The notes under the pieces were generated by a model. That model saw only the letters and a program-made list of their open reading frames with translations. It did no database searches and was not told the origin of the DNA. Of a stretch of 64,000 nucleotides of DNA, positions 41,992 to 51,407 are shown one piece after another. The DNA lies in the NCBI RefSeq assembly GCF_900167525.1, contig NZ_FUZQ01000003.1, positions 434,001-498,000 of the forward strand, written 5' to 3'. Both the position numbers and the translations under genes were made by a program. The DNA is from Krasilnikoviella flava (lineage in GTDB: Bacteria > Actinomycetota > Actinomycetes > Actinomycetales > Cellulomonadaceae). How positions within the stretch are numbered: the first letter of the stretch is position 1; each line of letters starts with the position of its first letter.

Positions 41992-43032
41992 TCAGGACGC
42001 CGGCCGCACCACCGCCCCGCCCGCGGCGACGGACTCCTGGGCGGCGGCGACCACCCGCAGGGTGCGCAGGCCGGCGCGCCCGTCCGGCCCGGGCGTCGCT
42101 CCCGTCCGCACGCACCCCAGGAAGTGCTCCAGCATCAGCGCGTCCAGGTTCTCGCCGAACCCCAGCCACGCCGGCACGGCGCCGCCGCCCACGAAGCCGT
42201 CGACGTGCGCGCCGAACGGGTCGATCTCCACGGTGCCGCCGGTGCCCGTCACCTGCAGCGTGAGGCCGCCCCACGTGGCCGCCCCGTCGGGGACCGACCA
42301 CGAGCAGTCCACCGTCACCTCCGCGCCGCCGGCGTACGTGATGCTGACCAGGCCGCCGGTCTCGGCCCGCACCCGCGGGTCGTCGCCGTGCAGGACCCGG
42401 TTGGTCACGGCACGCACGGCGACCGCCTCCTCCCCGAGCAGCGCGTCCAGCAGGTCCGCCACGTGCACCACGTGGTCCGCGAGCGCCCCGCCGCCCGCGA
42501 GCTCGGGGTCGGTGAACCAGGCCCGGCCGGAGGGGACCTTCCCGTTGTTGGTCCCGGTCGCGCCCAGCACCGTGCCGAGCGCCCCGGACTCCACCAGGCC
42601 GCGCAGCGTCGCGAACTCCGGGCTGAACCGGACGGGGTAGGCCGTCATCAGCAGGACGCCGGCGGCGTCGCACGCCGCGAGCATCGCCTCGGCGTCCTCG
42701 ACCCGGGTCGCGAGCGGCTTCTCGCACAGCACGTGCGCCCCCGCCGCGGCCGCGGCGAGCGCCACGTCCCGGTGCCGGGCGTTCTCCGCGCAGACGATCA
42801 CGGCGTCCGGCCCCCACTCCAGGGCCTCGGCGTAGGTCTCGACGTAGGGCGCGCCGTGCAGGTCGGCGAACCCGCGGCCCCGCAGCTCGTCCGGCGGGGC
42901 GGTCGCGGCGTCGGGGTCGGCGGTGAGGAGCTCGACGTCCGGCCGGTCGCGCAGCAGGGCGATGTACGACCCGGCGTGCACGTGGGCGAAGGACAGGACG
43001 GCGACGCGCAGGGGCGTCGTGGGGGCGGTCAT
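41992..43032 (-). CDS. Gfo/Idh/MocA family oxidoreductase (1)
   Basis: 346 residues. The Rossmann start VAVLSFAHVHAGSYIALL departs from the usual GxGxxG (here SFAHVH), as in a known subset of the family. The conserved EKPLATRVEDAEAM has the catalytic-region Lys, and HVVHVADLLDALLG carries the substrate-binding His. Such enzymes oxidise sugars or inositols with NAD(P). Last gene of the operon that begins at 49856; its ATG overlaps the preceding stop by 4 nt. Confidence 0.9.
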   Translation of the reverse strand: MTAPTTPLRVAVLSFAHVHAGSYIALLRDRPDVELLTADPDAATAPPDELRGRGFADLHGAPYVETYAEALEWGPDAVIVCAENARHRDVALAAAAAGAHVLCEKPLATRVEDAEAMLAACDAAGVLLMTAYPVRFSPEFATLRGLVESGALGTVLGATGTNNGKVPSGRAWFTDPELAGGGALADHVVHVADLLDALLGEEAVAVRAVTNRVLHGDDPRVRAETGGLVSITYAGGAEVTVDCSWSVPDGAATWGGLTLQVTGTGGTVEIDPFGAHVDGFVGGGAVPAWLGFGENLDALMLEHFLGCVRTGATPGPDGRAGLRTLRVVAAAQESVAAGGAVVRPAS

Positions 43033-44141
43033 ACCGGGCTCCCGGCGGCTGCGAGGGCGGGGGTGTCGGGCGGGGGGTGCGGCGTGCCGCCGAGCTCGCG
43101 CACCCGGGCGGCGGTGTCGACCGCGACCGGCTCCCCCGCGTCGATCGACGTGAGCGCCGCCTCGGCGAGCTCGACGGCGACCACGCCGTCGAGGGCGCTC
43201 ACCCGCGGCCGGAGGGGATGGTCGGCGGGCAGCGCCGTCGGCGACGCCGCGAACGCGCGCGCGAGCTCCCGGATCTCGGTGAGGTACGGGCTCTCCCCCG
43301 CCGCGGGCGCCGGACGCGCCAGCCCGCCGGTCGGGACGGGCGGCAGGTCGGACCGCACCCCGCCCGACGTCGCCGAGTCGAAGCGCAGCACGCCGGCGTC
43401 GCCCGCCACGTGGAACGAGGTCCGGAAGGCCGTGTGCGGGGCGCCCCACAGCCCGCGGACGTGGGTGATCGCCCCGCCGGCATGGGTGAGGACGACGTGC
43501 GCGAGGGTGTGCGGCGCACCGTCCTCCTCCAGGGACCGGCGGGTGGCGAAGACGCTGGTCACCTCCCCCGCCACCCATCGGGCGACGTCGAGGTCGTGGA
43601 CCATGAGATCCAGCACGACGCCGCCCGAGCGCGCGTCGTCGGCGAACCACGGGGACCACGAGGGGAACGCCCCGCCGCGGGCGAACCGCAGCACGGCCGG
43701 CGTCCCGATCTCCCCGGCGTGGACCGCGGCCCGCATGAGCGCGTACTCCGGGAAGTACCGCACGACATGACCGGGGTAGAGCTGTCGGTCGGCGGCGCGG
43801 GCCGCCTCGAGCAGGGCGAGGGCGTCGGCCGCCGTCCGGCCCAGGGGCTTCTCGCAGAGCACGTGCCGACCGGCCGCGAGGGCGGCCGACGCGACCTCGA
43901 GGTGGGTCGGGGTGGGCGTCACGACGTCGACGACGTCGACGACGTCGAGCAGCTCGTCGAACGACGCGGCGACGCGGCCGTCGTGGGCCGCGGCGAGCTC
44001 GGCGGCGCCGTCGACCGAGTGGACGACGAGCTCGGTGCCGAGCGCGCGCCAGGCCGGGGCGTGGGCGCGGGCCATCCCGCCGGCGCCGACGAGGCCGACC
44101 GTGAGGGGTGGCGGTGCGGGCAGTGCGGGCAGTGCGGGCAT
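43029..44141 (-). CDS. Gfo/Idh/MocA family oxidoreductase (2)
   Basis: 370 residues. The nucleotide-binding motif is VGLVGAGGMARAHAPAW, and the family motif is CEKPLGRTAADAL. DLMVHDLDVARWVAG carries the substrate-site Asp/His. The Ala/Pro-rich N-terminus is encoded by a short tandem repeat (CAGTGCGGG). It is coupled by ATGA to the next oxidoreductase and starts 9 nt after the permease stop. With two such enzymes and an ABC importer, the operon probably imports a polyol or modified sugar and oxidises it in two steps. Confidence 0.92.
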   Translation of the reverse strand: MPALPALPAPPPLTVGLVGAGGMARAHAPAWRALGTELVVHSVDGAAELAAAHDGRVAASFDELLDVVDVVDVVTPTPTHLEVASAALAAGRHVLCEKPLGRTAADALALLEAARAADRQLYPGHVVRYFPEYALMRAAVHAGEIGTPAVLRFARGGAFPSWSPWFADDARSGGVVLDLMVHDLDVARWVAGEVTSVFATRRSLEEDGAPHTLAHVVLTHAGGAITHVRGLWGAPHTAFRTSFHVAGDAGVLRFDSATSGGVRSDLPPVPTGGLARPAPAAGESPYLTEIRELARAFAASPTALPADHPLRPRVSALDGVVAVELAEAALTSIDAGEPVAVDTAARVRELGGTPHPPPDTPALAAAGSPV

Positions 44142-44150
44142 GGGTGCTCC

Positions 44151-45041
44151 CTACTTGAGTCCGGAATGGGCGAGGCCGTCGATCACACGGCGCTGCAGGG
44201 CGATGAACAGCAGCAGGATCGGGGCCATGGCGAGCACGCTGGCCGCCATCATCACCGTGTAGTCGGTGGTGGTGCGCCCGGCGAAGGTCGCGATGCCGGC
44301 CGCGAGCGGCATGCTCTCGGCCCGGGTCGAGACGACGAGCGGCCACAGGAGGTCGTTCCAGGACCACAGGACGGTGATGATCGTCAGCGCGCCGAGGCTG
44401 GGCCCCGCGAGGGGCAGCATGATGCGCGCGAAGACCTGGAAGGGGTTGGCGCCGTCCAGGCGGGCGGCCTCCTCGAGCGAGTCGGGCACGCCCTTGAAGA
44501 ACTGCATCATGAGGAAGGTGCCGAACGCGCTGAAGACGCCGGGGGCGGCGATGCCGGCCACGGTGTTCAGCCAGCCGAGCCCGTTGACGATCTGGTACTG
44601 CGGGATGAGGTACACCTGCGACGGCACCATGAGGATCGACAGGACGAGCGCCAGCAGCACGCCGCGCAGCGGGAACCGCATCCGCGCGAACGCGTAGCCC
44701 GCCATCGAGCACAGGACGAGCTGCCCGACGGTGCGCACGACCGTGATGGACACGGACACCCAGAACTCCTGCAGGAACGGGAGCTTGGAGAACACCTCCG
44801 CATAGTTGCCCCACTGCAGCTCCCCCGGCCAGAAGACCGGGGGCACGCTCATCACCTGGGCGTTGGTGGACAGCGACGTGAGCACCTGCCACACGAACGG
44901 GAACACCATCACCACGCCGCCGGCCGCGAGCAGCACGTGCGCCCAGGCGTTGGAGCCGTGGCGCGAGCTGCGCCGCCGGGCGGGCGCCGGGCGGGCGGCC
45001 GTGCCGGGCACCGCAGGGGCGGCGAGAGTCGGCTCAGGCAT
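44151..45041 (-). CDS. sugar ABC transporter permease, MalG type
   Basis: 296 residues, six helices. The EAA loop is DSLEEAARLDGANPFQVFARIMLPLAGP. The start overlaps the end of the partner permease gene by 8 nt. It forms with it the channel of a second CUT1-type importer. No ATPase gene is in the operon. Confidence 0.94.
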   Translation of the reverse strand: MPEPTLAAPAVPGTAARPAPARRRSSRHGSNAWAHVLLAAGGVVMVFPFVWQVLTSLSTNAQVMSVPPVFWPGELQWGNYAEVFSKLPFLQEFWVSVSITVVRTVGQLVLCSMAGYAFARMRFPLRGVLLALVLSILMVPSQVYLIPQYQIVNGLGWLNTVAGIAAPGVFSAFGTFLMMQFFKGVPDSLEEAARLDGANPFQVFARIMLPLAGPSLGALTIITVLWSWNDLLWPLVVSTRAESMPLAAGIATFAGRTTTDYTVMMAASVLAMAPILLLFIALQRRVIDGLAHSGLK

Positions 45042-46029
45042 AGGTGACCCACCTCCTCTGCATGCGGAACTGGAGCAGGGTCACCGCGCCGACGATGAGC
45101 AGGATGACCATCGCGATGGCGGCGGCGAAGCCCTTGTCGTTGCGCAGGAACGCCTCGTTGTAGAAGAGGTAGACGAGGGACTGCGTCTCCTGGATCGCGG
45201 GGTTCCCCTGGCCCATGAGGGCGTACAGCAGGTCGAAGAGCTGGAACCCGTTGATGACGGTGATGACGGTGACGAAGAAGACGCTGGGCGTCAGCAGCGG
45301 CACGGTCACCGACCGGAACTGCCGCCACGGCGAGGCGCCGTCGAGGGAGGCCGCCTCGAACAGCTCGGACGGGATGTTCTTGAGGCCCGCCGACAGGATG
45401 ATGATGGCGAACCCGAGCGAGGTCCACAGGCCCACGATCGACACGGCGACCAGCGCGAACCCCGGCGTGGACGTCCACGCCGGCCCGTCGACGCCCACCA
45501 GGCCGAGCGCCCAGTTGAGCACGCCGAAGTCGCCGTTGAAGATCAGGCGCCAGACCATCGCGACCGCCGTCGGCATCGCGACGTACGGCATGAAGTAGAG
45601 CACCCGGTAGAACGCGGTGAACCGCATGCCCGGCCGGCTCAGCAGGCTCGCGACCACCATCGCGATCGGGATGCCCAGCAGCACGATCCCGGTGTAGACG
45701 AGCGTGTTGACGATCGCCGTCCCGAGGTCGGGGTCGCTCGCGAGGCGCACGTAGTTCTCGGTGCCCACCCAGGTCTGGCCGCCGAACGCGCCCCACTCGG
45801 TGAAGCTGAACCAGCCGGTCTGGACGATCGGCCACAGGTAGAACAGGACGACGCCGAACATGGTGGGCAGGACGAACAGGACGGGCCACCAGCCGTCGTG
45901 CCCGCGCCGCGCGCCGCCAGCAGGTGCTTTCCGGGGCGGGCCGGTGCGCGCCGCGGCGCGGCGGGTGGAGCCCCGGGCGGGCGAGGCGAGGCCGTCGCCC
46001 GCCCGGGGGGATCGGTCGACGGAGGTCAT
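45034..46029 (-). CDS. sugar ABC transporter permease, MalF type
   Basis: 331 residues. A basic, Ala/Arg-rich cytoplasmic tail of about 45 residues precedes six helices. The EAA loop is ELFEAASLDGASPWRQFRSVTVPLL. The ATG overlaps the binding-protein stop (ATGA) and the 3' end overlaps the next permease gene by 8 nt, so the importer subunits are translated in step. Confidence 0.94.
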   Translation of the reverse strand: MTSVDRSPRAGDGLASPARGSTRRAAARTGPPRKAPAGGARRGHDGWWPVLFVLPTMFGVVLFYLWPIVQTGWFSFTEWGAFGGQTWVGTENYVRLASDPDLGTAIVNTLVYTGIVLLGIPIAMVVASLLSRPGMRFTAFYRVLYFMPYVAMPTAVAMVWRLIFNGDFGVLNWALGLVGVDGPAWTSTPGFALVAVSIVGLWTSLGFAIIILSAGLKNIPSELFEAASLDGASPWRQFRSVTVPLLTPSVFFVTVITVINGFQLFDLLYALMGQGNPAIQETQSLVYLFYNEAFLRNDKGFAAAIAMVILLIVGAVTLLQFRMQRRWVTYA

Positions 46030-47327
46030 TCCTTCGCCAGCTCCTCGTTCATGGCGTCGGCCAGCTCGCGGGCGACCTCCTCGACGGGCCGGTCCCCGGA
46101 GAACGCCTGCGGGAGCAGCTCGTTCTCGAGCGCGTTCCAGGCTGCCGTGTTCTTGGAGATCGGGTACGGGAAGGACATCTCGTCGGCGGACTCCAGGAAG
46201 ACGTCGATGCCGAAGCTCGGCACGGAGTCGACGAACGCCTGCTGCGTCCCGGTGTACGCGGGGTTCGCGACGCCCATCTCCGCCTGCGTGCGCTGCGCCT
46301 CCTCGGAGCCGAGGTAGGCGAGGAAGGCGTTGGCCGCCTCCTTGTTCTCGCTGTCCGCGGCGACGACGTTCGCGAGGCCGTGGATCACGGTGGCCCGCTG
46401 CTCGGGCCCCTCGGGCAGCCGCACCGTGCCGAAGTCGTCCTTGTTCGGCGAGTCCTTCATCTCGGCCACCGACCAGTTGCCGGACCAGAACATGGCCGCC
46501 TTGCCGGAGTTGAACCAGACGTTCGGCTTGGTGTCGGACATCTGCTCGAGGGTCGGGGCGGAGCCGTCCGCCACCAGGTCGGCCCAGAGCTGCAGGCCCT
46601 CGATCGAGGCCGGGTCGTCGTAGCCCGACGTCGTGCCGTCCTCCGAGATGACGTGCCCGCCCGCCTGCAGGATCGAGTCGTAGTAGCTGCTCTGCCCCGC
46701 GCTGTTGAGCTCGGTGACGACGCCGTAGACGCCCTGGTCCGAGAGCTTGTCGGAGATCGTGCCGGCGGCGGCGTTGAAGTCGTCCCACGTCCAGTCGTCG
46801 GTCGGCAGGTCGACGCCGGCCTGCTCGAAGAGCGCCTTGTTGTACCAGAGCGCCACGGTGTCGAAGTCCTTCGGGACGCCGTACTGCGCGTCCTCGTACG
46901 TGTACAGCTGGTTGAGCGCGTCGGGGTACTTCGACGGGTCCAGGTCGCCGCCCTCCACGAGCCCGGTCAGCGGCTCGAGCAGGTCGTTCGCGGCGTAGAG
47001 CTGGACGTTGGGGCCGTTCATCCAGAACACGTCGGGCAGGGTGCGGGACTCGCCCTGCGTCTGCAGCTTGGTGAAGTACTGCTGGTACGGGGTCAGGTCG
47101 ACGGTGACCTTGATGTCCGGGTACTGCTCGTTGAAGTCCTTGATGTTCTGGTCGATCGCCGGCTTCTGGTTCTCGTCCCAGATCGCGTAGGTGAGCTCGG
47201 CCTGGGCGTCGGTCGGCGCGACCGCCGCGCCGTCCTCGGCGGCGTCGTCGCCGCCCGCGCACGCGGAGAGCGTCAGTGCCACGGCGGCGACGCCCGCGAG
47301 GGACGCGCTGCGCAGGAGATGCTTCAT
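46026..47327 (-). CDS. sugar ABC transporter substrate-binding lipoprotein
   Basis: 433 residues. The Sec signal peptide ends in LSAC (Cys23 the probable lipid anchor), followed by an acidic stretch. The mature part is a CUT1 binding protein (ELTYAIWDENQKPAIDQNIKDFNEQYPDIKV; later AAMFWSGNWSVAEM). Start ATG at 47327 is 30 nt after the ROK-fusion stop, so it probably belongs to the same transcript. Unlike the SBP at 15559 it has no twin-arginine motif. Confidence 0.94.
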   Translation of the reverse strand: MKHLLRSASLAGVAAVALTLSACAGGDDAAEDGAAVAPTDAQAELTYAIWDENQKPAIDQNIKDFNEQYPDIKVTVDLTPYQQYFTKLQTQGESRTLPDVFWMNGPNVQLYAANDLLEPLTGLVEGGDLDPSKYPDALNQLYTYEDAQYGVPKDFDTVALWYNKALFEQAGVDLPTDDWTWDDFNAAAGTISDKLSDQGVYGVVTELNSAGQSSYYDSILQAGGHVISEDGTTSGYDDPASIEGLQLWADLVADGSAPTLEQMSDTKPNVWFNSGKAAMFWSGNWSVAEMKDSPNKDDFGTVRLPEGPEQRATVIHGLANVVAADSENKEAANAFLAYLGSEEAQRTQAEMGVANPAYTGTQQAFVDSVPSFGIDVFLESADEMSFPYPISKNTAAWNALENELLPQAFSGDRPVEEVARELADAMNEELAKE

Positions 47328-47357
47328 CGGGGTGCTCCTCGGGTTGGATGGGTCCGC

Positions 47358-49856
47358 TCAGGTCCCGGGCCTCCGTGCCGCGGGGTCGACGTCGTCGTCG
47401 AAGTGGGCCGCGACCTCGGGGGCCACGGGCCGGACACGCTGCGGCGCGGACCCTGCACGCAGCGAGAGGGTGGCGGCGATGCCCGTCGCGACCGCGTCGC
47501 GGGCCATCACCGGCGAGGTGGTGATCGGCGCGCCGTCGGCCACGGACCGCAGGAACTCGTCCACGGTGAGCCGGTCGGCGTCCTGGTGCCCCTGGCCGGC
47601 GGCGACGACCGGGTACTCGACGTCGCCGCGCTCGGACCAGGACGTGCGGCGGTTCCAGACCCGCACGGAGCCTCCGTCGCCGTCACCGACGTTCTCGAGG
47701 CGTCCGCGCGTGCCGATGACCGTGTAGTTGCGCCAGTAGTCGGGCGTGAAGTGGCACTGCTCGTAGCTGGCGAGGACGCCGTTGCCGAGCCGCATGAGCA
47801 TCATCGACGTGTCCTCGACGTCGATCACGGGGTGCAGGCCGCGCTGCTCGAGCGGCGGCCAGTTGTCGTACGAGAACCAGTCGGTCATGAGCTGGCCCGT
47901 GCGGTCGGCGCGGTCCGTGACTCGGCCGTACACCTGCAGGTCGCCCATGCCGACCACGTCGCGCGTCGTGGAGCCGGCGAGCCAGTGGATGACGTCGATG
48001 TCGTGCACGGCCTTCTGCAGCAGCAGGCCTGTGCTCCGCGCCCGCTCCGCGTGCCAGTCCTTGAAGTAGTAGTCGCCGCCGTTGCCCACGAAGTGCCGGC
48101 ACCACACGGCCTGCACCTCGCCGATCTCGCCCCGCGCGACGACGTCCCGCATCGTCCGCACCACGGCCATGTGCCGCATGTTGTGCCCCACGTACAGCCG
48201 GGTGCCGGTCTCCACGGCCGCGGCGAGGACGCGGTCGCAGTCCTCCGTGGTCGTGGCCAGCGGCTTCTCGAGGTACACGGCCACGCCCGCGCGGAGCAGG
48301 TCCTCCGCGACGTCGGCGTGCGTGTCGTCGGGCGTGCAGACGAAGGCCGCGTCCACGCCCTCGCCCGTGCCGCCCCGTGCCGACAGGTCCCGGTGGTCGG
48401 TCGAGAACGCCGTCCCGGGGCCGAACAGCTCGCGCGCCCGGTCCTGGCCGGCGGGGTCGACGTCGACGGCCCGGACCACGTGCGCGGGGACGCCCGTGCG
48501 CCCCACCCACTGCGCCAGGCGCGCCCGCGCCCCGACGCCGACCACCGCGACGCGCAACGGCTCCCGGACCTGCGCGACGCCGCCCGCACCCTGCTGCGCC
48601 TCGGCGCCGGGGCCTCTGCCCACCCCGGCGTCCGGGGCTGCCGGCGCCGGTGCCTCGTCCGCCGCGGCCAGCGCGTCGGCGAGGGACGTGGCCGGGCCGG
48701 CCGCGCGCAGCGGCGGCGCGGCGATCTCGCTGCCGAACACGTCCTGCGAGCCGACCTCCAGCGCGCGCACGAGCGCGCCGAGGGCCGCGCCGTCCGACGC
48801 GAACGCCGACGTCACCAGGGGCGCCGCCGCGCGGGGGTGGACCAGCCGGTCGACCTCCGTCTGGAGCGGCGCGCGGAGCAGCTCGCCGGCGCGCGACAGG
48901 CCACCGCCCAGCACGACGCACTCCGGGTCGACCACCATCGCGAGCGTGGCGACGCCGGGGGCCACGCGGCGCACGTACTGCTGCAGCAGCCCCAGGGCGA
49001 CGGCGTCGCCCTCGCGGGCCCGCAGCGCCACGGCCTCCGCCCCGCCGGCCTGCTCGATCTCGCCGAGCAGGCTGCCCTCGCACCAGCCGTCCCAGCCGGT
49101 CCACGAGAAGTCCCCGACCTCGCCCGCGGCGAAGCGGTTGCCGCGGTAGACCTGCCCGCCGAGGACGAGGGCCGCGCCGACACGGTGGCCGAGCTGCACC
49201 AGCACGACGTCGTCGGCGAGGCGCGCGGCGCCCAGGGCGTGCTCCGCGAGGGAGGCCATGTTGATGTCGTTCTCGATCACCACCGGGTGCTCGCCGCCGG
49301 TCGAGAGCCGGGCCGCGAGGTTGACCCCGGTCCAGTCGGGGATCGGCAGCGACAGCCGCACCCGCGCCCCGTCGACGATCCCGGGCACCGCCGCGGCGAC
49401 GGCGGCGAGCCGCGACCTCGGCGCGTCGACCGCGTCCAGCAGCTCGCGCTGCACCGCGCGCGCCACCTCGAGGCGGGCGACGCCGTCGACCGGACCGTCG
49501 ACGGTCCGCCGCACGACGGCGCGCACCTGGCCCGACAGGTCGGCGACCATCCCCGTCACGGAATGCACCCCGAGGTCGAGCCCGACGACGTACCGGGCGT
49601 CCGCCGCGAACGCGAAGTGCCGGGCGGGGCGACCGAGCGCGCCCTCCTCCGCCACCGCCACCTCGCGGGCGAGACCCTGCTCGACGAGCTCGGAGACGAT
49701 CGACTCGACCGTGGGCCGGGAGAGGCCGGTGTCCTTCGCGAGTGCCGTCAGCGTGGTCGACGGACTGCCGCGCAGCACCTCGACGCAGCTGAGGGTGTTG
49801 CGGCGTCGGACGTCCGTGACGTGTCGATCCTGCCCGCGGGGCCCGGTGCGGACCAT
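47358..49856 (-). CDS. ROK-family regulator fused to a Gfo/Idh/MocA oxidoreductase
   Basis: 832 residues in one open frame from ATG at 49856 after GGGAGG. Residues 15-70 are a winged HTH (LTALAKDTGLSRPTVESIV). Residues 88-370 are a ROK domain (VVGLDLGVHSVTG, VVIENDINMASLAEHALG). A Pro/Ala/Gly linker (380-433) follows, and 434-832 is a complete oxidoreductase (VAVVGVGARARLA, YLEKPLATTTEDCD at about 528). The ROK zinc-site motif is degraded: GEVGDFSWTGWDGWCEGSLLG replaces the expected His-plus-three-Cys pattern. A kinase role is therefore doubtful and a sugar-sensing repressor likely. First gene of the operon; a palindrome lies 60 nt upstream. Confidence 0.92.
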   Translation of the reverse strand: MVRTGPRGQDRHVTDVRRRNTLSCVEVLRGSPSTTLTALAKDTGLSRPTVESIVSELVEQGLAREVAVAEEGALGRPARHFAFAADARYVVGLDLGVHSVTGMVADLSGQVRAVVRRTVDGPVDGVARLEVARAVQRELLDAVDAPRSRLAAVAAAVPGIVDGARVRLSLPIPDWTGVNLAARLSTGGEHPVVIENDINMASLAEHALGAARLADDVVLVQLGHRVGAALVLGGQVYRGNRFAAGEVGDFSWTGWDGWCEGSLLGEIEQAGGAEAVALRAREGDAVALGLLQQYVRRVAPGVATLAMVVDPECVVLGGGLSRAGELLRAPLQTEVDRLVHPRAAAPLVTSAFASDGAALGALVRALEVGSQDVFGSEIAAPPLRAAGPATSLADALAAADEAPAPAAPDAGVGRGPGAEAQQGAGGVAQVREPLRVAVVGVGARARLAQWVGRTGVPAHVVRAVDVDPAGQDRARELFGPGTAFSTDHRDLSARGGTGEGVDAAFVCTPDDTHADVAEDLLRAGVAVYLEKPLATTTEDCDRVLAAAVETGTRLYVGHNMRHMAVVRTMRDVVARGEIGEVQAVWCRHFVGNGGDYYFKDWHAERARSTGLLLQKAVHDIDVIHWLAGSTTRDVVGMGDLQVYGRVTDRADRTGQLMTDWFSYDNWPPLEQRGLHPVIDVEDTSMMLMRLGNGVLASYEQCHFTPDYWRNYTVIGTRGRLENVGDGDGGSVRVWNRRTSWSERGDVEYPVVAAGQGHQDADRLTVDEFLRSVADGAPITTSPVMARDAVATGIAATLSLRAGSAPQRVRPVAPEVAAHFDDDVDPAARRPGT

Positions 49857-49915
49857 GCGACCTCCCGTCGTGCGGCACGCGACGCGTTCCGGTGCACGTC
49901 GTCGTGCGATTTCTG

Positions 49916-49927
49916 GAAGGTACCTTC
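49916..49927. promoter_or_regulatory. palindrome upstream of ROK-fusion operon
   Basis: GAAGGTACCTTC is a perfect 12-bp palindrome lying 60 nt upstream of the fusion gene's ATG. It is the best operator candidate for the encoded winged-helix domain. No second copy was seen before the other genes of the operon, which agrees with a single promoter for all six genes. Confidence 0.5.
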
Positions 49928-50063
49928 ATAAGTCGGGGACGACAAGGGCAGTGGCCGACAATGAGTTGCACAGCCGCGCTTCGAAACAGGAGCGCTCGTC
50001 CTCCGCTGCGCCCGGGGGACGGCCCCCGCGTGGCGCCGACCGCCGAACGCCTAGGCTGGGCGC

Positions 50064-51407
50064 GTGGGAGCGATGAGCGAGACCTGGCACGAGCTGCGCG
50101 CGCTGCTGCGGCTGGGGGGCTTCCGCAAGCTCTTCACCGTCCGCCTGGTCTCGCAGGCCGGCGACGGCATGTTCCAGGTGGGCCTCGCGTCCCTCCTGTT
50201 CTTCTCCCCCGAGTCGCAGGGCACCGCGGCGGCGATCGCAGGGGCGTTCGCCGTCATGCTCGCGCCGTTCACGATCGTCGGCCCCTTCGCCGGCGTGCTG
50301 CTCGACCGCTGGCAGCGCCGCCAGGTGCTGGTGTGGGGCAACGCCGTACGCCTGGTGCTCACGCTCACGATGGCAGGCGTGATGCTGGCCGGTGGCGTCG
50401 GCTGGGCCATCTACGCGATCGGGCTGGCGGCGCTGTCGGTCAACCGCTTCCTCCTCGCCGGGCTGTCCGCCGGCCTGCCTCGCGTTGTCGACGGGCCCTT
50501 GCTGCTCACCGCCAACTCGCTGTCCCCCACGCTCGGCGCGGGCGCCGCGTTCGTGGGCGGCGGCATCGGCTTCGTCCTCGGCCTGGCGTTCGAGCCCGGC
50601 CGGCTCAAGGACTCCTCCGCGCTGGTGTGCGCGGCGCTGGTCTTCGGCGTCGCGTCCCTGCTCGCCACGCGGCTCCGGCGCACCCAGCTGGGCCCCGAGG
50701 CGCCCGCGGAGGCCGACCTGCGCAGCGAGGTCGCGAAGGTCGCGCGCGGCCTGGCCGACGGCGCCCGCTACCTCGTCGCGCGCCGCACCCCCGGCCAGGC
50801 GCTGCTCGCCATGGCCGTGCACCGCTTCCTCTACGGCGTCGTGTTCATCGCGTCGATCCTCATCTCGCGCAACCTGCTCGACCCCGGCAGCCAGAGCGCC
50901 GGCATGGCGACGTTCGCCGTCGTCATCGGCCTGACGGGCGCCGGCGGCGCCGTGGCGATGGTGCTGACGCCCACGCTCTCGCGCCGCACCGGCCCACAGG
51001 GCTGGATCGCCGTCATGCTGCTGCTCGCCGCCGCGAGCCAGCTCCTGCTCGTGACGACGCCGGACCGCGTCGTCGTCTACACCGGCGCCGCGCTGCTGGG
51101 CCTGGCGGCGCAGGGCACCAAGATCGCCGTCGACACCATCGTGCAGCGCGACGCCGAGGACGAGTTCCGCGGCCGCGCGTTCGCCTTCTACGACGTGCTC
51201 TACAACGCCGCGTTCGTCGGCGCCGCCGCCCTCGCCGCCTTCACCCTGCCGGACACCGGCTGGTCCCGTGGCGTCTTCGTCGGCCTGGCCGTCGCCTACG
51301 TCCTCGCCGCGCTGATCATGGCGACCCGCGGAGCCCGCACGCCTGCGGAGGTGCCGCCCCGCGTCCGCCGGACCGGGGGCGCCGAGGACGCCGCCGCCCG
51401 CGCCTGA
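50064..51407 (+). CDS. MFS transporter, drug-efflux-like
   Basis: 447 residues from GTG at 50064. TAGGCT at 50052-50057 stands 6 nt before it, a leaderless promoter. About 12 helices; RLVSQAGDGMFQVGLASLLFF starts the first, and FAGVLLDRWQRRQVLVWGNAVR is the helix 2-3 loop. AVDTIVQRDAEDEFRGRAFAFYDVLYNAAFVG is the typical motif in helix 11 of this MFS_3/EntS-like group. It may export a siderophore, drug or other metabolite. Divergent from the ROK operon. Confidence 0.88.
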   Translation: MGAMSETWHELRALLRLGGFRKLFTVRLVSQAGDGMFQVGLASLLFFSPESQGTAAAIAGAFAVMLAPFTIVGPFAGVLLDRWQRRQVLVWGNAVRLVLTLTMAGVMLAGGVGWAIYAIGLAALSVNRFLLAGLSAGLPRVVDGPLLLTANSLSPTLGAGAAFVGGGIGFVLGLAFEPGRLKDSSALVCAALVFGVASLLATRLRRTQLGPEAPAEADLRSEVAKVARGLADGARYLVARRTPGQALLAMAVHRFLYGVVFIASILISRNLLDPGSQSAGMATFAVVIGLTGAGGAVAMVLTPTLSRRTGPQGWIAVMLLLAAASQLLLVTTPDRVVVYTGAALLGLAAQGTKIAVDTIVQRDAEDEFRGRAFAFYDVLYNAAFVGAAALAAFTLPDTGWSRGVFVGLAVAYVLAALIMATRGARTPAEVPPRVRRTGGAEDAAARA

